This document shows, piece after piece, positions 49,620-62,155 of a stretch of DNA of 64,000 nt. Made by a program: the position numbers and the translations under genes. Each line of letters opens with the position of its first letter. The stretch's first letter is position 1. Origin of the DNA: Cercis canadensis (lineage: Eukaryota; Streptophyta; Magnoliopsida; Fabales; Fabaceae); the NCBI GenBank assembly GCA_003255065.1, contig QAOA01007942.1, forward strand, positions 1-64,000. Reading direction: 5' to 3'. Below the pieces are notes generated by a model. That model did not search any database, was not told the DNA's origin, and saw only the letters and a program-made list of their open reading frames with translations.

Positions 49620-50228
49620 GCTTCGAAAATCACAAGCATAAACCAGAAGCTTCCTCCTCTGTATAGTAATGAACGTACTATTAAGTGAAATAAGTTTTGA
49701 ATCACAATAGGGAAGTAATTTACCTAAGTAATGCTCTATTGTGCTTTGTTGACTCTTTTTTTTTTTTTTGGTTTTTTGCTGATGGCTTTTTTGACAATAG
49801 TGGAGCTACAAATTGTCATGAATATATGCAATTTCGATGATTAAACAAAAGCTGACATTTATGAAAATAAGTCTGACTTATTCAACTTTTTTATATCCGG
49901 GGCCACAAAGCAAGTGGGTTATTGTCAAAGAATGACTTAATAACATGATTGATTACTCTGATATTTGAGAAGAGAAAGTCAATGTTGATTGCTATGAATT
50001 AAGTTTTGCGCCACACGTTGTCTTTTATAACAGATTACTTATCTTCAACGAACTTAGCCTATGGATAGAGATTTGTCGAGTTATGGGCAGAGATAATCTA
50101 GTTTGGTTTTGTGCAACAGTGCGAGGAATCAAATAAGGAGTTATGTTTTTTCAGATATTTTTTGCACTTATAAATATGAAACATTTAAATTTAACTGGAT
50201 TCATTTGAACTTTAACTTGATTCATATT
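49620..50228. other. P450 F 3' flank, no gene seen
   Basis: T-rich tract at 49758-49770. The rest is non-coding. Confidence 0.4.
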
Positions 50229-50575
50229 TGTAAGATCTTGAAGAAGCTTGCATCAGAAGATTGTACAGGAAGAAGAGAAAATGCAGAATAGCAGATTATG
50301 CAGAAGCGAGAAAATGAAAAGAAAGTATAAGAAAGTTTAGAGAGAAAAGTCATCAAAGAGAAAAGAGATAAAGTCCTTCTGATGTAAAAATGATTTCTGT
50401 ATATTGAATGAATTATCACATCAGCATTTACAAATATATAGACTTGTAACTAACTGTTAATTTAACTAACTAACAACTTTCTATAACTAATAAGTTACTT
50501 TCTAACTAATTCTAACTGAACCAATTCAATGGTAACTAACTCCCATCATACACAGTCACACTTCTATGTCTAACA
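50229..50575 (-). mobile_element. Solo LTR-like element, minus orientation
   Basis: Read on the - strand it begins 'tgttagacatag' and ends 'gatcttaca' (TG...CA), has repeated 'taactaa'-type motifs complemented as 'gttagttagtta', a TATA-like 'tctatatatttg' and a C/T-rich 3' half, all typical of copia LTRs. No internal region or target duplication seen. Confidence 0.5.
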
Positions 50576-50725
50576 GACCATACATAAACTTTTTTTATTC
50601 TCTACACTTAAGCATCTATGTGTGCAACTATCATTTTTTCAATTTAAGTTCCAAATTTGTAAAAAGGCCTATGCATGCAAGTCAAAACTACTAAAACTAT
50701 ATCAGATTAAACTCAAGTAATTTGT

Positions 50726-51018
50726 TTTCCACTAAGTTTCAACTTTCAATTGTTAGTATCTAATTCTTTAAATTTTTTAAGTAGACCCACTTTTGTCCTT
50801 GTATATCATTTTTAAGTTTATATGTGGCTTTTTATTTTAGTAATGTATATTAAAGCATCTTTGCGATCAATTCAAGTCAAATTATTGTTGTTTCTATTAA
50901 ATACAAGGATAAACTTTTTTTTTTCAATTAAAAAAATGGATAAATTTTTTTCCAAAAAATTAGAGATATTAAATGTGACACTCACATAACCTAATCTTCT
51001 AATCTTGACCATTAAAAT
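50726..51018 (+). repeat. Duplicated block upstream of BAHD pseudogene
   Basis: Second copy of 46670-47033. Its end 'actcacataacctaatcttc' lies about 300 bp before the first recognisable BAHD residues. Confidence 0.88.
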
Positions 51019-51027
51019 TAGAGTTAT

Positions 51028-51225
51028 CAATGCCTTCGTTGTTTAGCAACAATTTTGACGAACTCTCTCTAACTTGTAATTTTATACTGCTATTTGAACT
51101 TTCTAAATGAAGTAGATCTCCTTGTCAGGAAGCAAAGGTTTGTGAATAATTGACAATTCTTTTATCAAATAAATAAAGAAGAGGACGTGATCATTGATTA
51201 TTGCCAAGCGTTAATAAAGGATTTT
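51028..51225 (+). repeat. BAHD 5' flank, duplicated at 61955-62155
   Basis: 'tttagcaacaattttgacga' through 'tgaagtagatctcctt' and 'gatcattgattattgccaag' is nearly identical to 61955-62155. In this copy the BAHD pseudogene follows; in the other it does not. Confidence 0.92.
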
Positions 51226-51354
51226 TTTTTTATTGTTCTCAAAATAAAAATAAAAAATTATTTTATTGTCATATGAAGGGACGAAAGCACAGACACCTTT
51301 CTCAATTCTTACAAGGGGGAATAAATTATCACCATTTTATCTTGTTTGACGGTC

Positions 51355-52632
<1,278 letters not shown>

Positions 52633-53950
52633 CAATATATACTAATTGAGCTAAAGTTGTACTCCACTGTAGATTTTACAAAAATTGAGACCAAACGGAA
52701 TGCAACAAAGCTTCAGGGTACTAAGACTTGACCATCAAGCTTCGAGTATGTGATTACTATGGAAAACTCAGACACAACATGGATCGATCAAAAGGTTAAA
52801 GCTAACAGGCTCAGCACACCCAGATCACAACGTCAATTAGGGCGTAAAATGTGAGCTGGGCCTTTAAGCCCATACACATAAATTTATTTTCTTATGTTTT
52901 ATGTACCAAACCAAAAACTCAAAAATAAACTCACACCCACAGAGCAAAGCATATAATGATAATAATAATGCAAAAAAAGTATTTCAGATTTTTCTATATC
53001 TATTTTCTTTAGACATCATATATTTTACGTACAATTGGTTAAAAAAAAAATACTAGTCATCCCGAATGTCTTAACAATTTTTGTACTAAAAATCATGTGA
53101 TGATTTGTACAGGAATTATTACATCATTGCATAAATTAAAACATAAATTTTTATAATTAGTATAATGTAATATATAATTTGAGAATTAGAGTTTATAATC
53201 TCATTTGGTAAAAATTGGTAGCTATAATATTGTGTAACAATAATGGTGTGGCATATAAGGCAACAGTAATAAAATATTTGAACAACATAATCTATGATTT
53301 CACTAAAGAAAAAAAAAATAAAGAGAGGAGATTATTACATGTGGCAGAAGCTTTTCATAACTAGGTCATTAGAATAAGTTTATGTCAAAAGAGAAAAAAT
53401 ACGAAAATTGAAGTTAACAGAATCCTAACAGATAAAAACGTAAAGACAATATTAGAGGTTGAGGCACGTACTAATATGCTGGTGGCAGTGTTTGGAATTG
53501 GATTCCTCCGGCCCTGGCCTGGACTCATAAAAAACTATAGATCCATCTTAGTTTATTTCTGTCTACTTCTCCTGTGTTGCAGCAAAAACAAGAAATCCTC
53601 TACGACAACACACAGCATTTGTTTATTAATTAAAGAAAATTATCTTTTCGTTCTCATTCTATAGAAGTTAATATCCTTATCTAATGATAGTGATCAATCA
53701 ATGGCTAGATACCTATTAAAGGGTCACTGTTAGCGGAAGAATTTGAATTATGCCTTATAAGAGTGTTTTAATCCTCTGAACCAACCCCATTAATACAGCA
53801 CTTGTTTATTAATTAAAGAATTATATTTTCTTTCTTGTTTTTGACCATCTGTATCTTATCTTCTTTCTCATTCTATAAAAGTTTATATCCTTGATAGTCA
53901 ACAAATGCCCAGTGACTTGGCAATCCTGGTCTTCTTTTCCATCGCCAACC
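52633..53950. other. Spacer, no gene seen
   Basis: AT-rich. Two short copies of 'cttgtttattaattaaagaa' at about 53620 and 53803 suggest a small duplication before P450 G. Confidence 0.45.
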
Positions 53951-55924
53951 ATGGATTTGGACCTTCAAATTCCCTCACCTGCAATTTTTTCTTTCTTCCT
54001 CTTCTTGTTCATGGTAGTTCACATAGTTTGGAGATCAAAAACCAAGCACTCAAACTCGAAATTGCCTCCAGGACCACCAAAACTACCTCTTATAGGGAAC
54101 ATGCACCAGCTTGGGGCCCTGATTCATCGCACCCTAGCACAATTGGCAAAGCAATATGGCCCTCTGATGCATGTAAAGCTAGGTGAACTTTCCACCATAG
54201 TGGTATCTTCACCCGAAATTGCACCCTAGCACAATTGGCAAAGCAATATGGCCCTCTGATGCATATAAAGCTAGGTGAACTTTCCACCATAGTGGTATCT
54301 TCACCCGAAATGGCCAAAGAAGTAATGAGAACTCATGATATTATCTTTGCAAATAGGCCTAACCTTTTTGCTGCAGATGTCATAACTTATGGCTCTAAGG
54401 GCATGAGCGTTTCTTCATATGGAAGCTATTGGAGGCAGATGCGAAAGATTTGCACATTCGAGCTTCTTACGCCAAAGCGTGTCGAATCATTTCGACCAAT
54501 TCGCAAAGAAGAGATGTCAAATCTTGTCAAAGAGATATCTTTGAATGAAAGATCACCTATCAATCTTAGCAATAAGGTTAATTCATCAGCTTATGGCTTA
54601 ACTTCAAGAGCAGCGTTTGGTGCAAAATCCAAAGATCAAGAAACATATATAGCAGTGATGAAGGATGTCACGAAGGTAGTTGCAGGGTTCTCTGTTGCTG
54701 ATCTGTTTCCTTCCATTCAAGTGCTTCAAGTTTTGACAGGGTTGAAAAGTTGAGAAGCTCCATCAAGAAACGGATAGGATCCTTGAGAACATTGTGAGAG
54801 AACACAGACACAGAAATTTGGAAACAAAGGGAGAAGATGAAAGAATAGGAGAAGATTTTGTTGATGTTCTTTTGAAACTTCAGAAGCAGAGTAGCCTTGA
54901 ACATCCCCTGTCTGACAACGTTATTAAAGCAACCATTTTGGTTAGTATAAATAATATTACTGGAAATATCTTTTTAAAATTTTCAAAATAATAGAGATAC
55001 TATCTAACATCAATCTCGAAGCATACTAAATCCTTTCAATTTTTGCTTTTCTTGTTTAATAACTGTTAGATATAGGCAGAGACAAAATAGAGATCATAAA
55101 AAGTAATAGACAAGTTAACAATTAATAATCTAAATATCTAATTTATAAATGCAGAGTTTTTGTTAAAAAAATTCAAATTAGAGTCTATAAATTTTAACAA
55201 TTTCTTTTTTTCACTTCCAAGCTAGAACAGAACTTCGTTCAGATGCTAATGCTATATAAACAATTTTTGTCGGCAAGTCTGCTAATATTAGAGTTTCTTT
55301 CAGGACATATTCAGTGCTGGAAGTGGCACTTCATCAAAAACTATAGAGTGGGCGATGTCAGAAATGGTGAAAAACCCGAGGGTGATGGAGAAAGCTCAAG
55401 GCGAGGTAAGAAGAGTATTTGATGCAAAAGGGTATGTGGATGAAGAAAATGTTTATCAGTTGAAATACTTAAAGTCTGTGATCAAAGAAACTATGAGGCT
55501 GCATCCTCCTGCTCCATTGTTACTTCCAAGGGAATGCAGTGAGAGATGTGAAATTAATGGGTATGAGATACCTGCAAAGAGCAAGGTCATTGTGAATGTA
55601 TGGGCAATTGGGAGAGATCCCAATTATTGGATTGAAGCTGAGAAATTTTACCCAGAAAGGTTCCTTGATAGCACAATTGATTTCAAAGGAGCTGATTTTG
55701 AGTTCATCCCATTTGGAGCTGGAAGAAGGATGTGTCCAGGGATTACATTTGGCGTAGTCAATGTTGAACTCACACTTGCAAATTTGCTTTTCCATTTTGA
55801 TTGGAAGATGCCTAATGGGGCAAGTCCTCAAGAACTTGACATGACTGAATCCTTTGGCTTGTCTGTAAGAAGAAAAACTGATTTGTTCTTGATTCCTATT
55901 GTTTATCAATCATCTACAAGTTAA
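53951..55924 (+). pseudogene. CYP71D-like P450 pseudogene G
   Basis: Exon 1 53951-54940, exon 2 55304-55924. The N-terminus is good (anchor, '[17 protein letters not shown]'). A 92-bp tandem duplication (54129-54220 and 54221-54312) shifts the frame at 'VVSSPEIAP'. After the second copy the protein resumes ('[14 protein letters not shown]', 'SYGSYWRQMRKICTFELL') until a small deletion at about 54743 removes 'RPKL' and shifts the frame again before 'EKLHQETDRILENIV'. Exon 2 is fully open with 'ETMR', 'FYPERF' and '[10 protein letters not shown]'; its I-helix is '[10 protein letters not shown]', with Gly in place of the conserved acidic residue. Partner of P450 E. Not functional as it stands. 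Confidence 0.92.
54129..54312 (+). repeat. 92-bp tandem duplication inside P450 G exon 1
   Basis: Both units run 'gcaccctagcacaattggca...gtatcttcacccgaaat'. They differ at about two bases ('atgtaaag' against 'atataaag', last base t/g). Because 92 is not a multiple of 3, the copy breaks the frame. Confidence 0.97.
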
Positions 55925-56420
55925 GTCCACAATGAGAGAATTCTTGTTTGTGCTTTTCTGGGTGAAAGTGGAAGAATTATGTGATGCAAGAAATAAAGCA
56001 TTATATTAACATTAAGGGTGTACATTGTAATTTGCAAGAATAAAATTTAGGAAATTAAATATGATGGGAGAAAAGTATTATATGTTTAATTGGTTTGAGA
56101 ATGAATGAAATTAATTCAAAATAGAAAAAACCATTGTTATTTCACATAAAAGAAAAATAAAAGACCATTATTTACATTTCATCTCTTGTAATCTTTTTAA
56201 TCAAAATCATGCTATATTGAAATATTTGAAGATGGAATGGATGACTTTTATATGTCATTTTGATGAAATGCTCTCTCATGTAGCTAGATGCTCTTTTCTG
56301 ACGCTTTCTAAGGAAAATTATCCAGAGAAGGTTCAACCTGACAATTATTGGCCTCATTGGCCACCCATTTTCTTCTCTATACGGCCGAATTCATCATTTT
56401 CTTTCTTAGAAATCGTGTTA
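55925..56420. other. P450 G 3' flank, no gene seen
   Basis: Non-coding DNA between pseudogene G and the 183-bp tandem repeat. Confidence 0.4.
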
Positions 56421-56786
56421 GGGAAACCGGTCAAACCGACCGAACCGGACCAAGGGGCTTGGTCCGGTTTTCGGTTTCAATGTCCGAAAAACCGAAGCAT
56501 TCGGTTCGGTTTTCCATGAAGAAAAACCGCTGATAAACCGGACCGAACCGAGTATAAGGGAAACGACGTCGTTTTGATAAATGAGCCTTCTGCAACCCCT
56601 AGTGGGAAACCGGTCAAACCGACCGAACCGGACCAAGGGGCTTGGTCCGATTTTCGGTTTCAATGTCCGAAAAACCGAAGCATTCGGTTCGGTTTTCCAT
56701 GAAGAAAAACCGCTGATAAACCGGACCGAACCGAGTATGAGGGAAACGACGTCGTTTTGATAAATGAGCCTTCTGCAACCCCTAGC
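56421..56786. repeat. 183-bp tandem duplication rich in CCGAACCG/CGGTTCGG
   Basis: Unit starting 'gggaaaccggtcaaaccgac' at 56421 is repeated from 56604 with about two mismatches. Each unit has internal inverted 'accgaaccggacc' and 'ggtccggtttt' motifs and one copy of the palindrome 'aacgacgtcgtt', which is common in plant repetitive DNA. GC content is well above the surroundings. Confidence 0.95.
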
Positions 56787-56789
56787 CCT

Positions 56790-57900
56790 AACCCTTCTTC
56801 GACTCTTCATTTCAGAAATCAGAATCTGAAATCCCTAGCACTCTCCTTCTCCTCTGACCTCTCTTCTCTCGTTCTCTGACTCTCCAGTCTCCTCCATCCT
56901 CCACCATCTCTCGTTTTCAAATGCTTCCGTTACGGTTGGGTCATACCCGGTAAAATTGCTATCCCTGCTAGTGAGACGCGAAGTAACTAAATTGTAAAAC
57001 GAGAAGCTGGTCCAGCAGTTCATAAAGGAGAACCCCAAGTGAGTAAGCAGTTTTCCCACATGTTTATTCTAAATTTTGAACCTTTACTATTGGGTATCGA
57101 AAAAAAAACCATGGTGTTTTATATCTATGAGTATGAATTTTGCAGGGTACAAATAACGCAACGACAAATACCAAATTTGCGGAAACAGAGAAGTTACCCA
57201 GTAAAGAGGATGAACCTTTTGGGTCTTCGAAATCCCCTTATGAATCTTCAGCGAAACTAAAGAGCACAGGGTTTATGCTACAATGGGAGCAAAAGCCTTC
57301 CCTAGTTCCCTTCAAACCTGCAATCTCCATTGAAATGTTGCTCACTCGCACTCTCACTCGCAACAAGCTTCCTCTGACTCCTCTCACCTCCAAAGGTACT
57401 CTCTTTCTCTCTCTTTGTTTCTCTCGCTTTACGAGTCCACCTAACTGGGTTNCAATGGGAGCAAAAGCCTTCCCTAGTTCCCTTCAAACCTGCAATCTCC
57501 ATTGAAATGTTGCTCACTCGCACTCTCACTCGCAACAAGCTTCCTCTGACTCCTCTCACCTCCAAAGGTACTCTCTTTCTCTCTCTTTGTTTCTCTCGCT
57601 TTACGAGTCCACCGAACTGGGTTCTTTTCAGCGATTCCAAATCTGGGTTTCTCTCTCTACTCCACACACATTGTAGGCGATAAGCCTATTCTTGTAAGAA
57701 ATTCGTTGTCTGTCTTTCTCGCTGTTCTGTTTGGCTTCTAGAATTCAAAGTGATGGCTATGTTTGTTGTCAAATACAATTTTGCAGGTTAGGGATTTATT
57801 CATTCTGCCTTGTACCACCCATTACATGGATACTTCTCCCAAAGATCACGGTCTGTTGGAGTTCTTGAGAAGAGTATTAAATTCAATCAGCTCCAAGGTC
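56790..57900 (+). pseudogene. Unidentified exon-like gene fragment
   Basis: C/T-rich leader-like DNA (56790-56930) is followed by a frame 'LLSLLVRREVTKL', TAA, 'NEKLVQQFIKENPK' ending at a good donor ('gtgagtaag', 57040). An acceptor at 57145 opens 'GTNNATTNTKFAETEKLPSK' to about 57330, and a third block from 57787 reads 'VRDLFILPCTTHYMDTSPKD' then 'LLEFLRRVLNSISSK' with a donor. Intron-exon signals and amino-acid composition look genic, but I recognise no family, and there is an in-frame stop. Possibly a truncated copy of a gene located elsewhere. Confidence 0.4.
57281..57623. repeat. 171-base direct repeat across a single N at 57452
   Basis: 'caatgggagcaaaagccttc' to 'aactgggtt' occurs on both sides of one N with a single difference (ctaactggg/ccgaactggg region). 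Probably an unmerged assembly overlap. Confidence 0.85.
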
Positions 57901-58225
57901 TTGTGTAATTTTGTTTTTGTTTTTGTTTTAGATCAGTTAGTTCTGTTTGGAATATGGTTTAATCATGCGCACTTAATAATTTAAGCATTGAAAGTTGAAA
58001 TGGGTTTAAGTAGGTTCGATTCCTAGACTTTATTTGGAAACGAAATGATAAAATTAACGATGAATCTAAACAAGATTTATTCATTGGTACAATGGAAAGA
58101 AAATAAATTTAGTAATGCATAATTGCAATTATGTCCATTTTCATCTCTCGTTCTCTGAATCTATGACTATGACTATGAAAGTGACTATGATTTGCTTATA
58201 TATGCAGGTTTTATGGCTTTCTTGT

Positions 58226-60441
58226 TAAAATTTCTGCAACTTGGCGAGGTCTCCGCCATTGTCGTTTCATCACCAGAGTATGCTATGGAGGTAATGAAAA
58301 CCCATGATATCATCTTTGCATCAAGGCCTCAAATTCTAGCTTCCGAAATTCTCATAAGTATAGCTTTTGCTCCTCATGGTGATTATTGGAGAGGTAAAAA
58401 AAAATTGCAGAGTGGAACTTTTGAGCCCAAAAAGGGTCCAATCTTTTGGGCCAATTAGAAGAAGAGGTCACAAATCTTATAAAATTGATTGCTTCAAAGG
58501 AAGGATCACCCATCAATCTCACTAAAGAAGTTATTTCATTAATATGTACAATCACTTCAAGGGCTGCATTTGGCAAGAAAACCGTTGACCATCAACAGTT
58601 CATTTCAGTATTAAAAGAAGCTATAGAGGCTGCTGGAGGTTTCAACATAGCAGATTTGTTTCCTTCTGCTAAATGGCTTCAACACTTCTCTGGGTTGAGG
58701 CGTAAGCTTAAGAAGTTGCATCAACAAGCTGATGAAATAATGGAAAATATCATCAATGAGCATAAAGTGGCAAAGTCAAGAGGCAGAGAAGGCCAAGGTG
58801 AAGCAGAGGAAGATCTCACTGATGTGCTCTTAAAATTTCAAGATATTAATCGCAGGGAGTTTTTCTTGAGTAATGATAATATCAAGGCTGTGATCTCGGT
58901 AAGCATATTTATGTATTCAAGAAATACATTTATGAAGATCATATTATTTCCTAATGTAGAATTTGTTGCTTTTTCTATGTGGCAATTATGGGTTATGCTA
59001 TAGTACTTTTTTTTTCACTGGGTGTTAAACTTTAGTTGCCAACTTCGTGATTAATATGTTCTGTCTGGATCCTACATAAGAGAAATAAGGCACTTTAGAT
59101 TGCTTAAATAAGTTTACTTGTGCGGATAATAACTTAAGATGTTGGACTAGAATGTGAACCTTGGACTTACACATATGACACATTCTCGCATATGGCTTGC
59201 AGCTAGAGATATCCACTTGAAAATTTTGCTTCAGCCCCATTGCCCAATAATTTTTTAGCTTATTAAGCCATATTTGGACATAATTGTATTCTACTTATTG
59301 AATTACTTGCTTATTAGATTTTTCTTTTTGAATTTATTTATTTTGATAGAACTAGTTTTTAAGGAAATTTTTTTTTTTGTCTAAGAGCTATAATTCTTTA
59401 GAAAAAAGTCATTTTTATTAAAACAAATGAAACCTTTGAAAAATTACCAAAAAATTAGTGGCGGAGTTTAAACTAAATTCTTGAAGGGGCCAAAGGAACA
59501 TATAAAAAAATTTGGGGGTTATATTAATTTTTTTTTGAAGGGACCAAGTAAATTTTTAAAAGTAAATTACAAAAAATAATAATAATAATAATAATTTGGG
59601 GCTGTGTCTCCCTCCGGCGGCCCCTGCCAAAATTGATAGTTGAGAAATATTAATCACTTCTTGAATCAAATATTAGAAATATTGGATGTCAGGGTATTTA
59701 ATAGCTCTCTCGTCTTTGTTGCATTTGAAATCGTTTGCCTTATTTTTTTAACTGCTTGGATGTCCTTAAATCAAACTAACATTATTTGAAATTTTCTTTT
59801 AAGGACGTCTTCAGCTGTGGAACTGAGACATCTGCTACTGTCATAACTTGGGCAATGACAGAGATGATGAAGAATCCAAGAGTGTTGAAGAAGGCACAAG
59901 CTGAGATAAGAGAGGTATTTGAAAGAGAAGGGAGGGTTGATGAATCTACAATAGATGAACTCAAATATTTGAACTTAGTTGTCAAAGAGACATTGAGATT
60001 ACACCCTCCTGGTCCTCTTTTACTTCCAAGAGAATGTGGACAAGCTTGTGAGATTAATGGGTATCATATACCTACCAAAACCAAGGTAATAGTCAATGCT
60101 TGGGCAATTGGAAGAGATCCAAATTTTTGGACTGAACCTGAAAGGTTTTATCCAGAGAGGTTCCTTGATAGTTCTGTTGATTACAAAGGTACTAATTTTG
60201 AGTTCATTCCGTTTGGTGCTGGAAGAAGAATGTGTCCAGGCATGGAATATGGTATGATTAACGTGAAGCTGCTGCTTGCATTTTTGTTATATAATTTTGA
60301 TTGGAGTCTTCCAAATGGAAGGAAACATGAAGATTTCGACATGACTGAAGATTTTGTGGACTGGCAGTCACTCTGAAGGATGATTTATACCTAGTTCCCG
60401 TTTCTTATGGTGCTTCGCGTATTAAGGAGGATGCATTTTAA
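58226..60441 (+). pseudogene. CYP71D-like P450 pseudogene H
   Basis: 5'-truncated: similarity begins at '[20 protein letters not shown]', so anchor and hinge are missing and the upstream DNA belongs to the unrelated exon-like segment. Frame is lost at 'GDYWR' (58390-58450, 'QLRKI...' replaced by an A-run) and regained as '[20 protein letters not shown]' to the exon end at 58898. Exon 2 (59804 on) has I-helix 'CGTETSATV', '[10 protein letters not shown]', 'FYPERF' and '[10 protein letters not shown]'. A 2-bp insertion near 60352 shifts the last 30 codons; the original frame continues as '[20 protein letters not shown]' to a stop at 60439. Group C/D/F/H. Confidence 0.9.
59455..59640. repeat. 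Dispersed-repeat-like segment in P450 H intron
   Basis: Contains 'ttgaagggaccaagtaaa', an (AAT)6-7 run at 59575-59596 and 'tccctccggcggcccctgcc', a GC island in AT-rich intron. It resembles the ends of dispersed plant repeats. Family not determined. Confidence 0.35.
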
Positions 60442-60920
60442 GGACCTAACCTATGATTACTTCGTCAAAAAATTTCTAATACTATGTCAAGAAATTAATC
60501 ATCTTAAAACTCTAAGATGTTAAGGTGGAGGCTCATAATAATTTTTATATACATCAAGGAGAAACCAAAACATTCCCATGAGTTGGTGTATTTGGAACAT
60601 TATTTAGATAGAAATTAGCAGAATTCATTTTAATTGCTTGAATGCTCATGATATTATGATTATGATTGAATTTCTCAATAAATAAATTGAATTTATAATT
60701 TTAATGATTCTAATTGCATCTTTAAAGTGAAATAAGGTTTGGCGACTTGAAAGAAAATTTGGCTCTAATAGTAAAATAATAAACCTAAAGAGGATAATAA
60801 TAATAATAATAAGCTGAATATTTTTTTTTAACCTATAATGATTAATTTTCATAATATTTTACTAATTTGTCATAATAGAGAAGGTACCTGAAGGAGGATT
60901 ATAGTAAGTATTGAGTTGAT
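60442..60920. other. P450 H 3' flank, no gene seen
   Basis: An (ATA)n run lies at about 60796-60812. Confidence 0.4.
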
Positions 60921-61250
60921 CTTTGACAATTTAAGTGGGCCCCATCCAAGCTTTCATGTTGTGGAGAGTGTTTGTGTGAGATATAAAGTGTGTCACTTGT
61001 GTTCAAAATGCTTAAGGCATTTAGACTTGTGACACTTCACTTTATATACTCTTTGTTTTTCTCTTTTTTATCCATTGTGGGACTTACTCCCACTCTTTTA
61101 TTTTTTCAACACTCCCCCTTAAGTCTAACTGGTCTTTTGTCCCAATTGTGACTTACCATTTTTAATCATTTTAAATCTTAGCCTGGGCTTGTACTTTAAG
61201 CTTTGAACCTTAGAGGCCATAGATCTTGACCCCTGAGCTTGTGCTCTTTN

Positions 61251-61286
<36 letters not shown>

Positions 61287-61786
61287 CTTCTGTGCTTGAG
61301 TCTCAGAGGCCACAGATCTTGCTCCAACTCTTTCATTTTTTCAACACTCCTCAAGTCCAACTGGTCTTTTGTCCCAGTTGTGACTTGCCATTTTTAATCA
61401 TTTTAAATCTCAGCCTGGGCTTGTATTTCAAGCTTCGAATCTCAAAGGTCACAGGTCAGCTGCTTTTTCTGCCTCCTAGGCTTGTGCTTTTTTTTTTTTT
61501 TTTTTTTNTTTTTTTTTTTTTTCCTGTGCTCGAGTCTCAGAGGCCACAAATCTTGTCGAAATCTTGGATCTGGGCTGTTAAGCCATGTGGGCTCTAATAC
61601 CATGTTGACATTTTAAGTGAGACACATCCAAGCCTTCATGTTGTGAAGAGTGTTTATGTGAGATATAAAGTATGCCACTTGTATTCAAAATGCCTAAGGC
61701 ATTATGACACTTCACTTTATATACTCTTTGTTTTTTTCTTTTTTAACTAATGTGGGACTTGCTCCCACTCTTTTATTTTTCCAACA
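60921..61786 (-). mobile_element. TRIM-like miniature LTR retrotransposon, minus strand
   Basis: Direct repeats 60921-61111 and 61603-61786 (about 190 bp) begin near 'tgttgacattttaagtg' and end 'ttttccaaca' on +. Just inside the right repeat stands 'gctctaatacca', the reverse complement of 'tggtattagagc', a methionine-tRNA primer-binding site on the - strand. Just inside the left repeat 'ctcccccttaagt' gives a polypurine tract on -. So the 5' LTR is on the right. The 490-bp interior is non-coding and internally duplicated, with two poly-T runs each carrying one N (61250, 61508). Confidence 0.8.
61112..61560. repeat. Tandem duplication inside the TRIM-like element
   Basis: 'aagtctaactggtcttttgtcccaa...cagcctgggcttgta...poly-T...gagtctcagaggccaca' occurs twice (about 61117-61312 and 61352-61550). 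The join carries another LTR-end copy, 'ctctttcattttttcaacac', at 61337-61347. Confidence 0.85.
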
Positions 61787-61794
61787 CCCTCCAA

Positions 61795-61950
61795 CTAGTA
61801 TCTATGAGAATGAGACTGCATATATACTTGGATTTGAGCAGCATCACTGACACTACCTCTACCACAAGTGCAGTTATCCAACCTCAGTGCTTCACGGGCC
61901 AAAGCATCAACATAAGTATTGGCCTCGAGATCATAGAACTTGTTGTCATT
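61795..61950 (-). pseudogene. Possible LINE RNase H-like C-terminal fragment
   Basis: On - the frame reads 'NDNKFYDLEANTYVDALARE', 'ALRLDNCTCG', and ends with a stop at 61795. The 'EANTYVDALAR' wording resembles the end of plant LINE-type RNase H domains ('REAN..ADALAR'). Short and unconfirmed; a host-gene scrap is also possible. Confidence 0.3.
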
Positions 61951-61954
61951 TATC

Positions 61955-62155
61955 AATGCCGTGTTTAGCAACAATTTTGACGAACTCCCTCTAATACTTG
62001 TAATTTTATACTGCTATTTGAACTTTCTAAATGAAGTAGATCTCCTTATTTACTAAAAAAGGAAGCAAAGGCTTGTGAATAATTGACAACTCTTTTATAA
62101 AAAAAAAAAAAAAAGAGAAAGTGATCATTGATTATTGCCAAGCGTTAATAAAGAA
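61955..62155 (+). repeat. Orphan copy of BAHD 5' flank
   Basis: Nearly identical to 51028-51225 through 'ccaagcgttaataaag', with an A-run insertion at about 62099. After 62155 the sequences diverge and no acyltransferase residues follow. Confidence 0.92.

Noticed and set aside
56418..56810. 130-residue open frame on - containing a repeated 60-residue unit
   Set aside because: It is produced by the 183-bp tandem repeat (183 is divisible by 3) and has no family match.
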